In this document: positions 9,442 through 17,950 of the stretch, in pieces
Numbering within the stretch: position 1 is the first letter of the stretch
Layout: each line of letters begins with the position of its first letter
NCBI GenBank assembly: GCA_963377175.1
Contig: CAUJNA010000525.1
Coordinates: forward strand, 21,001-85,000
Direction of reading: 5' to 3'
DNA: 64,000 bases
Source of the DNA: Effrenium voratum
Lineage: Eukaryota; Sar; Dinophyceae; Suessiales; Symbiodiniaceae
The notes under the pieces: generated by a model
The model's database searches: none
What the model was told of the DNA's origin: nothing
Seen by the model: only the letters and a program-made list of their open reading frames with translations
Program-made: the position numbers and the translations under genes

Positions 9442-10638
9442 TCAGGCACTGGCGCTGGCTGCTTTCGCCTCACAACAAACTGCGCGAGCGCAGTTTGTCA
9501 TAAGCGCAAGCTGGTCCAACTTGCTGTTTAAATCACGCAGGGCCTCTTCAAGCCGCGCGTTCTTTTCAGCTGCTTCACGGAATTTCTGCTCAGCCTGGCG
9601 GAGACGGTCACACCAGTCCCGTGCACCCATGGTAGTTCTTTTGGTCCAGAAATCTAATTCTTTCTTCATGGAGTCATTGTCCAGCCGCAGCCGATCTACT
9701 TCAGCAAGCAACTCATCATGGTTTTGGAGATTCAATAGTCTGGCGGCAGCACGCTGCTTTGCGCGCTGATCTTGGTGCCATGGCGAATTGTTGATGATGG
9801 GTCCAACTTGGACACGGCCAATTTGATCGCACTCGGTGGCAGGGACCTGGTCGGTTGTGTCGACCAATAGAAACTCCGGATCCTCAACCTGCATGTCAGC
9901 GTCCTTTCCTTCTGCATCAGATTGCTGTGCTGCAGTGATCTGCTCGATGTCATCAGGATGCCAGATGGCGTTGCCAGGAAAGAGAGAAAGTGGCATGAAC
10001 CTGCGAATCATGTCAACGTCTCGGCTGTGAAGGGCCTTCAGCATCACCCGTGGTTTTGGCACGGGGTCACTGATTGGCAGGCAAAGTATCGAGGAATAGT
10101 CCTGGGACCACTCAACCAGGTCAGACACGCGATCGAGCTCGTCCTGCCAGCCCCAAATCAAGAAGCGCTTCTCCCAGGAAGCATGGGAAATGGGCCCATA
10201 ATTTCCACCATAAGGGGCACGTTGAATGTCATACACCACACACCGCAACTGATAATGCTTCCACTTGTACTCGTTGATGGCACATATCAGGTTCTTCGTG
10301 GGCCCTGGCACCAGCTGAACCCAAGGCCGATGCTCGATCCACTGCTGCACTGAGGAAGTGCGAGTTTCGTGATTGCACCAGTCTGCAGTTTCCTCTGTGT
10401 AATGTCTTTCCAGATAATCGTCGCTGTTCACATGAATGAACACTCGCAGATCCCTGAACTCCTCCATGCAGATGGGGCTCCCTTTGCGAAACACGATGGC
10501 TTGCTCCAACTTTTCCAGTATCTCCGAATGAAGCTGATAGAGCGGGAAGAAGCTGGACTTCCACGTCACCAAGCAAGCGTGGTCGCCTGGCTGAAACCGT
10601 GCCTCCTGACTGCCCACGCCGTCCAACCATGACGACAT
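9442..10638 (-). CDS. hypothetical protein with C-terminal coiled coil, 398 aa
   Basis: The frame is open from 10734, but the ATG at 10638 (MSSWLDGVGSQEARF) is the better start, because a 9-bp hairpin lies directly upstream (10640-10661). The first 240 residues have an even globular composition with many Trp and Tyr (for example YEWKHYQ-like and WGWQDELDRV stretches). Residues about 310-385 carry heptad-like Leu/Glu/Lys/Arg spacing (ELLAEVDRLRLDNDSMKKEL), a probable coiled coil. A second hairpin (9475-9498) lies inside the last 20 codons. No known family recognised. Possibly one exon of a larger gene. Confidence 0.5.
   Translation of the reverse strand: MSSWLDGVGSQEARFQPGDHACLVTWKSSFFPLYQLHSEILEKLEQAIVFRKGSPICMEEFRDLRVFIHVNSDDYLERHYTEETADWCNHETRTSSVQQWIEHRPWVQLVPGPTKNLICAINEYKWKHYQLRCVVYDIQRAPYGGNYGPISHASWEKRFLIWGWQDELDRVSDLVEWSQDYSSILCLPISDPVPKPRVMLKALHSRDVDMIRRFMPLSLFPGNAIWHPDDIEQITAAQQSDAEGKDADMQVEDPEFLLVDTTDQVPATECDQIGRVQVGPIINNSPWHQDQRAKQRAAARLLNLQNHDELLAEVDRLRLDNDSMKKELDFWTKRTTMGARDWCDRLRQAEQKFREAAEKNARLEEALRDLNSKLDQLALMTNCARAVCCEAKAASASA
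9475..9498. repeat. hairpin 1 of CTGYG family, 10-bp stem
   Basis: ACAAACTGCG-CGAG-CGCAGTTTGT, perfect arms, 4-nt loop. Lies within the last codons of the minus-strand ORF ending at 9442. Confidence 0.85.
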
Positions 10639-10639
10639 A

Positions 10640-10661
10640 ATTACTGTGGTAGCACAGTAAT
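10640..10661. repeat. hairpin 2 of CTGYG family, 9-bp stem
   Basis: ATTACTGTG-GTAG-CACAGTAAT, perfect arms. It starts one base upstream of the ATG at 10638 on the minus strand, so it would sit in the 5' leader next to the start codon. Confidence 0.85.
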
Positions 10662-10867
10662 GTCTGTGGGAAGTGGGACTGACGCGCAGTTGCCTAGATG
10701 TGAAGCGAAAACAGCTGCAGGGCAAGAACATCAATCAACAACATCGCAACTTTCAAGGACAGTCGCAACTTGCAAGGTCCAACACGCAATGCTTGCTCTT
10801 TTGTTGATGTGCCCATCACGCGGTGCCATGGTCTGCTGGGCGCCCGCAGCAGACATTGCCACAAGGT

Positions 10868-11443
10868 CTAGTTTACATCATCAGCGGGAGGAGGTTTTTT
10901 GCGTTGCCTTCTCTCAGGACTTGGCATTGAAGCTATCGCATTCTTCCTCTCTGTGCTCTCAAGCCAGGCGTTCCGGGCAGCATTACTATCCAGGCCGTTC
11001 TCGGCAGCGTTGTCAAAGAAAGCTTTTCGGGTATTTTCATAATTTGTGGTTTTCTTTGACGCGCCCTTGGCTTTGGCCTTGCCTTTGGCTTTGGCCTTGG
11101 CTTTGACCTTGGCCTTGGCTTTGGGCTCTTTCTTGGCCTTGGCTTTGGCCTTGGCTTTGGCCTTGGCCTTGGCTTTGGCCTTGGCTTTGGCCTTCGCTAC
11201 TGGACATGGAGGATCTTCTCCTGCGTCTTTGTCTTCTTCTTCTTCTGCTTCTTCTTCTTCATTCATATCTTCGTTCTCGTCCTCCGGCTCATCAGAATCA
11301 TCCCATCCCCCCGCCTCGCCGAAGAGCTGCTCGATGGAAGGCTCAGCCTCCTGGTTGCCAGAGTCAGGCTCATCGCAATTGTCGTTCTTCCTCAGGCTCG
11401 GGAAAAAGTTGCCTTCTTCAATGCCGCCGCTCATGAATGGCAA
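10868..11443 (-). CDS. acidic then Lys-Ala-repeat protein, 191 aa
   Basis: ATG at 11443, stop at 10868. Three zones: an acidic region (residues 20-75, long Asp/Glu runs), a Lys-Ala alternating region (about residues 80-130, KAKAKAK...) encoded by a 12-bp-period GCCTTGGCTTTG repeat, and a mixed C-terminus with TRKAFFDNAAENGLDSNAAR. The KA tract resembles histone-H1-like or dinoflagellate histone-like basic tails, but this is composition only. The minus-strand gene upstream also ends in a Lys-rich then acidic tail. The opposite-strand frame (Leu/Ala rich) is a shadow. Confidence 0.45.
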   Translation of the reverse strand: MPFMSGGIEEGNFFPSLRKNDNCDEPDSGNQEAEPSIEQLFGEAGGWDDSDEPEDENEDMNEEEEAEEEEDKDAGEDPPCPVAKAKAKAKAKAKAKAKAKAKAKKEPKAKAKVKAKAKAKGKAKAKGASKKTTNYENTRKAFFDNAAENGLDSNAARNAWLESTERKNAIASMPSPERRQRKKPPPADDVN

Positions 11444-11689
11444 TGCTACTTACTGGCTTGAGGGGCTCATGATTGGGCTCTCAAGAGCACAGGTCGTGGA
11501 CTGCAAATGGTTCTCCGTGCACTGTCAGTTCAAAAGACAGGACACTCACAATTGCAGCAGCGTGTTTATCCCATTTTCCTCCCAGCGCTCCGAACTGCAA
11601 TCTGCCCTGGGTCTGTGATTGCTTCGCTGCCAACAGACATGTCCCGCTATCATCATTATTGTCATGCGCTGGCTAAACAAAAGAATGCA

Positions 11690-11711
11690 CAAACTGTGGC
11701 ACCACAGTTTG
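11690..11711. repeat. hairpin 3 of CTGYG family, 10-bp stem
   Basis: CAAACTGTGG-CA-CCACAGTTTG, perfect. It begins within a few bases of the stop codon (11713-11715) of the upstream minus-strand frame. Confidence 0.85.
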
Positions 11712-11712
11712 T

Positions 11713-12034
11713 TTAGTCATCACTACCCACAGAGTCTTCACTCAGATTCTCCTCCTCGACGTCCTCTTCATCTTCAATTTCTTCGTCTTCTTCGTCTTCT
11801 GCAATCAGATCCTTCTCCGACTTCTTCTTCGGAGCCGCCTTCATCTTTGCAGCCTTCTTTGGCTTCGGCTTTGCATTGGCACCTCCAAGCGACTTTCTTG
11901 TCGTTGGCAGGGTCAGTCATCGCCGCGAGGAGCTGTGTGCAGACCTGGGCCTTGAACCACTTGGCGTGCTTTTGTGAGAAGCCTGGCGTGCTCTTCTTGG
12001 GCACCAGAACCAAACTCGAGCAAAAGGACATCAA
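11713..12034 (-). CDS. C-terminal exon-like segment with basic then acidic tail
   Basis: From about 12034 the minus strand reads VLVPKKSTPGFSQKHAKWFK and then AAMTDPANDKK. After a frame change near 11885 it reads GANAKPKPKKAAKMKAAPKK and finishes with a Glu/Asp-rich end at a TAA (11713-11715). Lys-rich followed by acidic low complexity looks like a disordered tail. The frame change could be a small intron or a 1-base error. It is probably the end of the gene whose other exons lie at 12-18 kb. No domain recognised. Confidence 0.4.
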
Positions 12035-12365
12035 ACTGCGATGCAGCCAAGGAGCAAATTGCTGTCACTGGAATTCTTTTTGTCAAAATCACGCTGGCTG
12101 TCGCAGGCTCTGCTGCTGTCATGAGTGTGACAGCCCGTGGCCGATACCGGTGCAACAATTCCTCGATCATGTGCGAATGCCTTGGATTCCAAGTGATCGG
12201 TTCTCCTGCCACGTTGTCCTTTGCACTTCCATCTGTTCGCTGTTGGTTGTTCGGTGCACCAGCCACGCGGAAGCTTCCAAGCAACTCGTGCTTGAACACA
12301 GGTGCCAGCCTTGTCAGCCCTGCCAAATCATGCCGGGGGACCCCGTAGACCTCAGAAACTCGCAC
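11913..12365 (-). CDS. exon-like frame, unknown, 150 aa
   Basis: Reads MRVSEVYGVPRHDLAGLTRL, then PITWNPRHSHMIEELLHRYRP and AVTLMTAAEPATASVILTKR. Even composition with alternating hydrophobic strands and helices. The last 30 residues overlap a different frame that continues better (see 11713-12034), so the true exon probably switches frame near 12000-12030. Same strand as the segments on either side. I do not recognise the family. Confidence 0.38.
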   Translation of the reverse strand: MRVSEVYGVPRHDLAGLTRLAPVFKHELLGSFRVAGAPNNQQRTDGSAKDNVAGEPITWNPRHSHMIEELLHRYRPRAVTLMTAAEPATASVILTKRIPVTAICSLAASQFDVLLLEFGSGAQEEHARLLTKARQVVQGPGLHTAPRGDD

Positions 12366-12798
12366 GCAAACAAGGGGCGCAAGCTGAGCGCGCCAAACAA
12401 CCGCGCACTGTTTGGTTTATCCAAGGCGCAGCATCTGAACACACGGTCCCCTCAAAATGTAGGTTCTTCCGGCTTCCCGTGATAGCTTGCAGCTTTTGCA
12501 CATCCGTGGTGGTCACCAAGACCTTTTCTGCCAAGTTAATCACGTTGACCTCATTATCAGCCCCCGCGCCTCCGAGGAAATCACATTAAAACGCTGAGGC
12601 CCTGGCCCCACGCTCAATCGCCGTCCCTGACAGATTCCTGGCCTTCCTGTTCGCAGTTGTCGAGGCCTCAGTGTGGATTAAATTCCACATCTTAGTCACG
12701 CCGATGCCCTTGAACAGGTTGTTCCAATGAGAATGCAGGCCTGACCGGCCTCCGTCAAAGAACAAGAACCTAAGATGAGCAACGCATGGACGGCGCAC
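12352..12798 (-). pseudogene. exon-like frame interrupted by an in-frame TAA
   Basis: One frame reads LRFLFFDGGRSGLHSHWNNL, then IGVTKMWNLIHTEASTTANR, to a TAA at about 12586. It continues in the same frame as CDFLGGAGADNEVNVINLAE and VLVTTTDVQKLQAITGSRKN. Protein-like composition on both sides of the stop suggests a decayed copy, an unrecognised short intron or a sequence error. Hydrophobic/aromatic content is high. No domain recognised. Confidence 0.35.
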
Positions 12799-13108
12799 GC
12801 ATCCTGTGTTTATCTAATAAGCTAGGCAACACATCCGAAGCGTCTGGGGGAGGCGGCCCGTCCGAGTCGTCAAAGGTCAAAGTGGATTGCCTGTTTCGTG
12901 CAAAAAGCACGCCCTTGACCACTTTCTCGAAGTGTTCTTTCTGAAACGGAGGGGGTGACCTCCGAGCGTCGGTTTTATGCTCTCCTGCCTGCTCAACGTC
13001 CCAAATGAAAAGTTGGGAACCCTCCTGGCTTCGCGTGTTTAGGAATTCCACCTTCGACAAAGCAAGGATGAGTTTGTCAATCTCTTGGTCAGCCACCGCG
13101 ACCTGCAA
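12770..13108 (-). CDS. exon-like frame, unknown, 112 aa
   Basis: Reads MQVAVADQEIDKLILALSKV, then SQLFIWDVEQAGEHKTDARR and FEKVVKGVLFARNRQSTLTF, ending with a short poly-Pro run. The open frame extends a little above 13108. Plausible globular segment. It overlaps the next frame by 29 bp, which points to a splice or shift near 12790. Function unknown. Confidence 0.35.
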   Translation of the reverse strand: MQVAVADQEIDKLILALSKVEFLNTRSQEGSQLFIWDVEQAGEHKTDARRSPPPFQKEHFEKVVKGVLFARNRQSTLTFDDSDGPPPPDASDVLPSLLDKHRMRAPSMRCSS

Positions 13109-13227
13109 AAGGGAATTGACAAGGTCCTTGGCGGTTGTCTCAGTTTCTAGCAGAAACTCTTTGTCTTCAGTCTTCAGAGCTTCACAAGGGTGGCGTCATC
13201 CAACGCACCTTCGTCCGCTGACTCCGC

Positions 13228-13241
13228 CTGCGTTGCCGCAG
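13228..13241. repeat. hairpin 4 of CTGYG family, 5-bp stem
   Basis: CTGCG-TTGC-CGCAG. The shortest member; the loop is identical to hairpins 7 and 10. Confidence 0.6.
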
Positions 13242-13262
13242 CCGTTTTGTCGGCTTTCTTGG

Positions 13263-13823
13263 TTAGCTTGTCCCAGATGGGCTTGAGCGCCTCGCGCTCG
13301 AGAGGGCATTCACGTCAAAGTTGGTGTGCAACACGCTCTTCACCTTCTCGTCGTACTTCTTGGTGTAAATGAGATCTGCCAGAAATTCCGCAGCCTCTTG
13401 ACTGGCTGGCTGCAGCGCCCCCAGCCACGATTTGTTGGCCACGACTTTCACGGATTTGCCTCGGCGCCATGTCCAGATCATTACAATGTCATGGGCGACA
13501 CTTGAATCACCAATTGCAGTCAAAATGCTAGGGTCAAGTTCATTGTCAGGGATATTGTCGAGCGTCTCCCGCGAGAAGAGAAGGCCACCAGCCATTGCCT
13601 TGCGCCACGTCTCCTGAGTGGAGAGTTTCTCCCGGATGCGTTTTGCGTCCTCGCATGGCAGGCTCTTGTGAGCCAACAGCATGTCCAGGATCTCATCTTT
13701 CAGGACATACTTCCATGCCCACATATGGAACAGCCTCAGAAGCAGTGCGCCCCCATCAATCAAGGCAAAACCTAAGAAAAAAGCAGCAGTGCTAGGAGTC
13801 AGGCCCTTTGGAATTATTCCCAC
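13263..13823 (-). CDS. exon-like frame, unknown, 186 aa
   Basis: Hydrophobic N-terminus (FFLGFALIDGGALLLRLFHM, residues 16-35), then LKDEILDMLLAHKSLPCEDA and HDIVMIWTWRRGKSVKVVAN. Good protein-like composition over about 170 residues; the last 15 are Ser/Arg rich and probably past a splice donor. It overlaps the next upstream frame by 31 bp. Could belong to the same multi-exon gene as the frames at 12-15 kb. No recognised domain. Confidence 0.42.
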   Translation of the reverse strand: MGIIPKGLTPSTAAFFLGFALIDGGALLLRLFHMWAWKYVLKDEILDMLLAHKSLPCEDAKRIREKLSTQETWRKAMAGGLLFSRETLDNIPDNELDPSILTAIGDSSVAHDIVMIWTWRRGKSVKVVANKSWLGALQPASQEAAEFLADLIYTKKYDEKVKSVLHTNFDVNALSSARRSSPSGTS

Positions 13824-14361
13824 GGGGGTTCTTGCCGGCCAACGCCTGGGGGTTGAGCTCGCCTTGCTTGAAGATTTTGTTCAACGCCGCATCCATGAGG
13901 GCATCGAACACCCACTTCACGCAAGGCGGTTGCTTCTTGCAAGCAGTGGCAAGGTCTCGCAAAACATATATGGACTTGATGGGACTTCGCTTTCCGAAGA
14001 GCTCCTCAGAAAGCAGGACTTCCTCTCGGAAAGAAGTGTCGCTCAGCAAGGAATTCCACAGAGCCATCAAGACTTCGAGGAAGGACTGCGTCACTGCCTC
14101 CCCCGATGTCACCGTCAAGTTGGCAGACAAGATCTCGAAAAGCTTCTTAGTCGTCAGCTTGGTCTTGGAAGCTGATTCGTGATTCAACTTGAAGGACACT
14201 ATTTGAAAGATGCGTTGCACAGGGCTGTAGTACATGGTCTCGTAGCTGGTCCCAACATCCTCCCTTTGCTTGGCCGCTTCCCAGAACAAATTCAGCCCGG
14301 GCTTGAAGCGGCAATCGATCGTGGAAGACAGCCATGCCCTTCTCCATTCCTGCGCTGGCAA
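13792..14361 (-). CDS. exon-like frame, unknown, 189 aa
   Basis: Contains AWLSSTIDCRFKPGLNLFWE, TSYETMYYSPVQRIFQIVSF, then SFLEVLMALWNSLLSDTSFR and PCVKWVFDALMDAALNKIFK. Mostly helical with regular hydrophobic spacing, so likely real coding. It meets the upstream frame (14292-14879) at about 14360, where the phases differ; a 1-base deletion near GCATTGAGTTGCCAGC would explain it, as no good splice signals are evident. Function unknown. Confidence 0.45.
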   Translation of the reverse strand: MPAQEWRRAWLSSTIDCRFKPGLNLFWEAAKQREDVGTSYETMYYSPVQRIFQIVSFKLNHESASKTKLTTKKLFEILSANLTVTSGEAVTQSFLEVLMALWNSLLSDTSFREEVLLSEELFGKRSPIKSIYVLRDLATACKKQPPCVKWVFDALMDAALNKIFKQGELNPQALAGKNPRGNNSKGPDS

Positions 14362-14879
14362 CTCAATGCTTGGCTAGTAATGTATTTAGGGGCCAAGACA
14401 GCGACGGCGCCGGCCTCCTGGAACTTGTCTTGCTGCAAGTCCCTCGCTGTGGCCAAGATGAAGGCGTGATGGTCCTCCTCCGGACTGATCCTCTTCATTT
14501 GCCCATTTTTCTGGTCCATAAACAAGTCATCCACTGCCACCACCAAATTTATAGGCTGGGGCTTCTTGTACGTGGTGTGCATGATCCACTTTACGCTGCT
14601 CTTGTACACTGGCACACTTGCAGTCGAAGACCATGACCAGCTAACCCACGCTACATTGCCGCCTGCAATGTACTGGTCAGTAGTGGAATCTCCCTCCTTC
14701 AAGGCCTCCATCATGGACTGCAACTTGCGATTGTCGAAGGGGTCTTGACGACCGCCCTCCTCGATCGTTAAGGGCTTCATTGACTCAAGGTCCCTGAAAA
14801 GATCCGTCCTGAGCAGCAGCGCAGTACTGACTGATGGCATCTCTATTACTGAGGCCCGCGCCCCACAATGAGTTCCCAA
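14292..14879 (-). CDS. exon-like frame, unknown, 195 aa
   Basis: Contains FRDLESMKPLTIEEGGRQDP, NVAWVSWSWSSTASVPVYKS, PINLVVAVDDLFMDQKNGQM and HHAFILATARDLQQDKFQEA. Coding quality is good to about residue 165; the end is out of frame with the next segment (see 13792-14361). LVVAVDD followed by acidic residues could suggest a nuclease- or kinase-like strand, but I would not assign it. Same strand as neighbours. Confidence 0.42.
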   Translation of the reverse strand: MGTHCGARASVIEMPSVSTALLLRTDLFRDLESMKPLTIEEGGRQDPFDNRKLQSMMEALKEGDSTTDQYIAGGNVAWVSWSWSSTASVPVYKSSVKWIMHTTYKKPQPINLVVAVDDLFMDQKNGQMKRISPEEDHHAFILATARDLQQDKFQEAGAVAVLAPKYITSQALSCQRRNGEGHGCLPRSIAASSPG

Positions 14880-14980
14880 GCCTTCCTCACGTCATCGTAG
14901 TGGGAAGCGCTTATGTTCCGGCATTGCACCGGGGTTGAGCTTGCCGAGGATGTTGATTGAACCATAGCAGTCTGCACCTC

Positions 14981-14996
14981 GCTGCGGTTACGCAGC
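14981..14996. repeat. hairpin 5 of CTGYG family, 6-bp stem
   Basis: GCTGCG-GTTA-CGCAGC. Just beyond the hAT-like remains. Confidence 0.7.
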
Positions 14997-15021
14997 TGGC
15001 ACCGGGGGCCTCAAATAAAGA

Positions 15022-15077
15022 ACACTGCGGATGATCCTTAATCTGAAAACTGCGGATGAGCCTTAATCTGAAAGCAC
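15022..15077. repeat. two-copy direct repeat, about 28 bp
   Basis: The word TGCGGATGATCCTTAATCTG (15026 on) is repeated as TGCGGATGAGCCTTAATCTG immediately after. It lies next to the hAT-like C-terminus. Confidence 0.7.
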
Positions 15078-15473
15078 GGGCCACGCTCTGTGAAAAGTCG
15101 AATTTGATCCGCGTCAGCAACGCTTCCGTTTTTTGTTTACCCCCTGTCGCGTGCAGTGTGGTACTTGATATCTGCAAAGTCACGCTCGCTCTGCGCAGTT
15201 CCAGCCGCCGATGCCAGCAAGACACGGGCAAGTGTTTTAGACATGTCCGGGCAGCGGCCGCTGAAACTTGACTCTGCCAAGGTCCAGGCTTGCAAATCAC
15301 CCAACTCTTCCGACTTGGACAGTTGTTTTCCTGGGCAGAGCATTGGAAAGCGACAAGCAAAGCAGGACAAGCAATATGCACCGTTAAACAAACCCAGAAC
15401 CGGTCGAAGTCTTGGAACTGTTCATAGAGCTGCTTAGAGTTCGCGTCGAACATCTGGGAGAGCCGCAGAAGAC

Positions 15474-15495
15474 AGCGCTGTGTTTCCGCAGCGCT
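15474..15495. repeat. hairpin 6 of CTGYG family, 9-bp stem with one wobble
   Basis: AGCGCTGTG-TTTC-CGCAGCGCT. One T-G opposition, otherwise paired. It falls between two minus-strand frames (ends 15453 and 15499). Confidence 0.75.
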
Positions 15496-16144
15496 CTTTT
15501 AGAGGCCGCTGAGCGAAAAGGCTGACAAGTTGTGGATCAGTTCAAAATCAGGAAACTCTGTCTTGATGGTCTGCGAGACAAGGGCAAGCCATGCGTCAGG
15601 GAGAAGCATTTTGTTTTGAAACATGGAGCAAGCAAAGCTTTGCCGCCTAGGTTCCACCCTTCTGCGAAAATGCTGCCAAGCCTTTTTGTAAAATGTCGGC
15701 GCCTTCCCGCACCACCCAGACGGAGGTTTTCTTCTAGCCTGAAACATAGTTTTTGCAACTCGCAGCGTTGTCCTGGCAAGCCCTTGCGAAATCAGAGCTA
15801 CCTGGCACTTCCCAAGTTTCTTCCGCTCCATGTCCAACATAGCCTCATTCAAGCACCATGAAATGTTCTTTTCTTGTAGCGGCCAAGAGGAGATTTTCAA
15901 AGCGATTCTCCTTTCAAGCGGCGCTCCACAACACCCAGAAAGGTGTCCATTGACGGGGTGCCTGGCAGATTTGGGCTGCAGCCAAGCGCTGTCGCTTGTC
16001 GGAACCGATGCAGTACTCCACGCTCATGTTGTTTCAATTGCGTTGTTCGCAATCCTTCCACTGAGCGGCTGAAGCACTTGCAGTACCGGCGCTGCACATT
16101 CGACTCAGTCAGTTTTGCCCACTTGAACAGTCTTCCCCACTTAA

Positions 16145-16726
16145 TCACGCATTTGGAAGAAGGCATGGCGCCATCCGAACTGCGTTGCCGCAGTCGGTGC
16201 AGCAGCTGCCGTACAACTTGAGCATGTTTCGACAGGCGTGATCAACGATTAACGATGCCGCAACATGAACTGTGCCACGACAGAAACACTCAGGCAAAAC
16301 GGACGAGCCCTTTTTACCTCTGCGGGACTGTGTGCTTGAAGTGCGACCGCTTCCGAAGCTGTCAGCTGTACAAAGGCTTCGCAAGCAATGATTCAAAAAA
16401 CTGACTGCGGCGACGCAGTTCAGTTTTAGGAACCATTCCTTTACGTCAGCCAGCTCCTGCTTTGTGCATGGATCATCAGTCCACCACTCAATGCCGTCGT
16501 TGAAGGTGACTTTAAGCCATTGTCCCCGGTAGTTGTACCAGCGTTGGCCCTTGGGGAATTTTGGCGCCCGCGCGGCAATATATCCAGCAGCGACCCATTG
16601 TGTATAGGTGTAGGTGCCGCTGGAATGCATCCTGTGCACCGGCGCGAGTCTCTTTGTCGCTTTCTGGCTTCCCCGAGTTCTGAAGGGCAGCCCAATGATT
16701 CGGGATCTCTTGAATCGCGTTCTCAC
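16145..16726 (-). CDS. exon-like frame, unknown, 193 aa
   Basis: Best protein-like part is residues 35-100: GTYTYTQWVAAGYIAARAPK, KGQRWYNYRGQWLKVTFNDG, WWTDDPCTKQELADVKEWFL. Rich in Trp and Tyr. The N-terminal 30 residues are probably out of frame, because an alternative frame (16441-16860) continues better from the upstream acidic segment. The C-terminal 80 residues contain hairpins 7 and 8 and are Cys/Ser rich, possibly non-coding. No family recognised. Confidence 0.35.
   Translation of the reverse strand: MRTRFKRSRIIGLPFRTRGSQKATKRLAPVHRMHSSGTYTYTQWVAAGYIAARAPKFPKGQRWYNYRGQWLKVTFNDGIEWWTDDPCTKQELADVKEWFLKLNCVAAVSFLNHCLRSLCTADSFGSGRTSSTQSRRGKKGSSVLPECFCRGTVHVAASLIVDHACRNMLKLYGSCCTDCGNAVRMAPCLLPNA
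16179..16194. repeat. hairpin 7 of CTGYG family, 6-bp stem
   Basis: ACTGCG-TTGC-CGCAGT. Located just before the BED-like finger on the minus strand. Confidence 0.75.
16401..16423. repeat. hairpin 8 of CTGYG family
   Basis: CTGACTGCG-GCGA-CGCAGTTCAG: 9 pairs with one bulged T. In the minus-strand frame 16145-16726 it would encode CVAAV. Confidence 0.75.
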
Positions 16727-17625
16727 GCGCGACCGCGTCTTCTACTGTCGAGTCCTGGATAGCCCCGCCGCAATTCCACCATCCGGGTCAGGCATGCGGT
16801 CATAGATGCCTGTCGCAGTGACATAGGCCGTCTCCGCTGCTGTAATTTGTGTGTGGAACCAATCGCCTGCCACTGCCTCTCCAATCGCAGCAATTGTGCT
16901 CCTTGCCATCGACCTGACTCAAGCGGCATCCACCGCCACTCATCTTGGTCCTGGTGCTCGTCTTGGTCCTCGTCCTTCTGTGACATTTTGTCATCCGGCT
17001 CCTCCTCATCATCCTCATCTGAGATTCCGCTCAGCTCAGAGTCAGAATCACGAACATTGACACGGTCAAGGGTCATTGTCAGGTGCTCCGCACGCTGGAG
17101 TTGTTGCTGCAGCCCGTCGTCATCCTGCGACGTTGGCGAACAGTTGAACCAGGCCGGAACTTCTTCTTGCTCCTTGTCCATGTCAGTGTCAAGCTGCGTC
17201 GCCGCAGCTGATTTTGGCATGGGCAAAAACGGAGTTGGGCTTGCCGGCTCCTGCTGTCACTCCTCCACCGGCAGCTGAGTGACAGTGGGCTCCTCCGGCT
17301 GCAGAGTTGGAGTTTCCTGCTCCATGCTCGGCACCACAGTTGGCGTCGGCGCAAGGCTGCTTGGGGATCCGCCTCGCGGGCTGCGAGAGTGACCCAAGCA
17401 AGCGGTGAACGCAGCAGCTCTTGCCTTCACGTTGGTGGGCTGAGGAGCCCAGAAAAAGCAGCAGCTCAAGGGTGTGAGATTCTTCACCTTGTCATAGTCC
17501 ATTTGAAAGAACAAGTCCTTGTGTGGGACGTAGTGCTCTTCCCAGTTAGGGGTGTGGGCACAGTCGTGCCACCTGCTTGCTGCAATCTTTTCGTATACGG
17601 GCACCTCCACGTGGCGCCCCTGCAA
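16723..17625 (-). pseudogene. exon-like frames with an in-frame TGA
   Basis: From 17625 the frame reads MQGRHVEVPVYEKIAASRWH, then HKDLFFQMDYDKVKNLTPLS and a Pro/Thr/Glu-rich stretch, to a TGA at 17257-17259. The same frame continues directly as QQEPASPTPFLPMPKSAAAT and an Asp/Glu-rich region (to about 16960), then EWRWMPLESGRWQGAQLLRL. Only the TGA separates the two parts, so this is either a nonsense mutation, a short intron or a sequence error. Hairpin 9 is in frame, encoding SAAATQ. No domain recognised. Confidence 0.4.
17192..17209. repeat. hairpin 9 of CTGYG family, 7-bp stem
   Basis: AGCTGCG-TCGC-CGCAGCT. In frame within a minus-strand open frame. Confidence 0.8.
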
Positions 17626-17914
17626 CTCTTTCGGCAGCAGGCGGCATTGCGGCTGGAAATTCCGCGAGCTCGCCCTGCTGGACCCGCATGTTATACCTCA
17701 CGATCACCTTCACTATCACGAGATCCTCCGCATTCCACACCAATTCAGTGCCACGATGCATGTTAAAAATCGTCCTGGGGGTGTGGCCCAGAAGCTGGAA
17801 GCCCAAAGCGTAGAAGACATTGTTGCCGAAGACATTTGTCTTCCACGCGTAGTGGTCGAAGACGTGCTCCCAGTCTTCTGCTGTGTACCTTGGCGCACAA
17901 GGTCGGCAAGGCAC
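17546..17914 (-). CDS. exon-like frame, unknown, 122 aa
   Basis: Contains YTAEDWEHVFDHYAWKTNVF, FYALGFQLLGHTPRTIFNMH and ELVWNAEDLVIVKVIVRYNM: aromatic, strand-rich and likely real coding to about residue 80. The rest overlaps the next frame (17257-17625) by 80 bp and is probably past a splice donor. Lies between two other minus-strand exon-like frames. Function unknown. Confidence 0.4.
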   Translation of the reverse strand: MPCRPCAPRYTAEDWEHVFDHYAWKTNVFGNNVFYALGFQLLGHTPRTIFNMHRGTELVWNAEDLVIVKVIVRYNMRVQQGELAEFPAAMPPAAERVAGAPRGGARIRKDCSKQVARLCPHP

Positions 17915-17950
17915 GAACAGGCAAGACTACAACAACCAAGGACTAAACAT

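Larger units (their letters stand above)
14911..16230 (-). pseudogene. decayed hAT-like transposase
   Basis: Three frames on the minus strand resemble parts of a hAT transposase. At 15900-16230: a BED-like finger with YCKCF and, 16 residues later, QHERGVLH (Cys-x-Cys ... His-x5-His). At 15499-15900: a middle region with CLNEAMLDMERKKLGKCQVA. At 15137-15270: LARVLLASAAGTAQSERDFA, similar to the hAT C-terminal dimerisation motif, then after a frameshift KQKTEALLTRIKFDF. hAT enzymes move DNA by cut and paste. Frame breaks mean it is inactive. No terminal repeats were found. Confidence 0.42.

Noticed and set aside
11046..11618. Plus-strand Leu/Ala-repeat ORF
   Set aside because: Shadow of the Lys-Ala repeat on the minus strand, which has a better gene structure.
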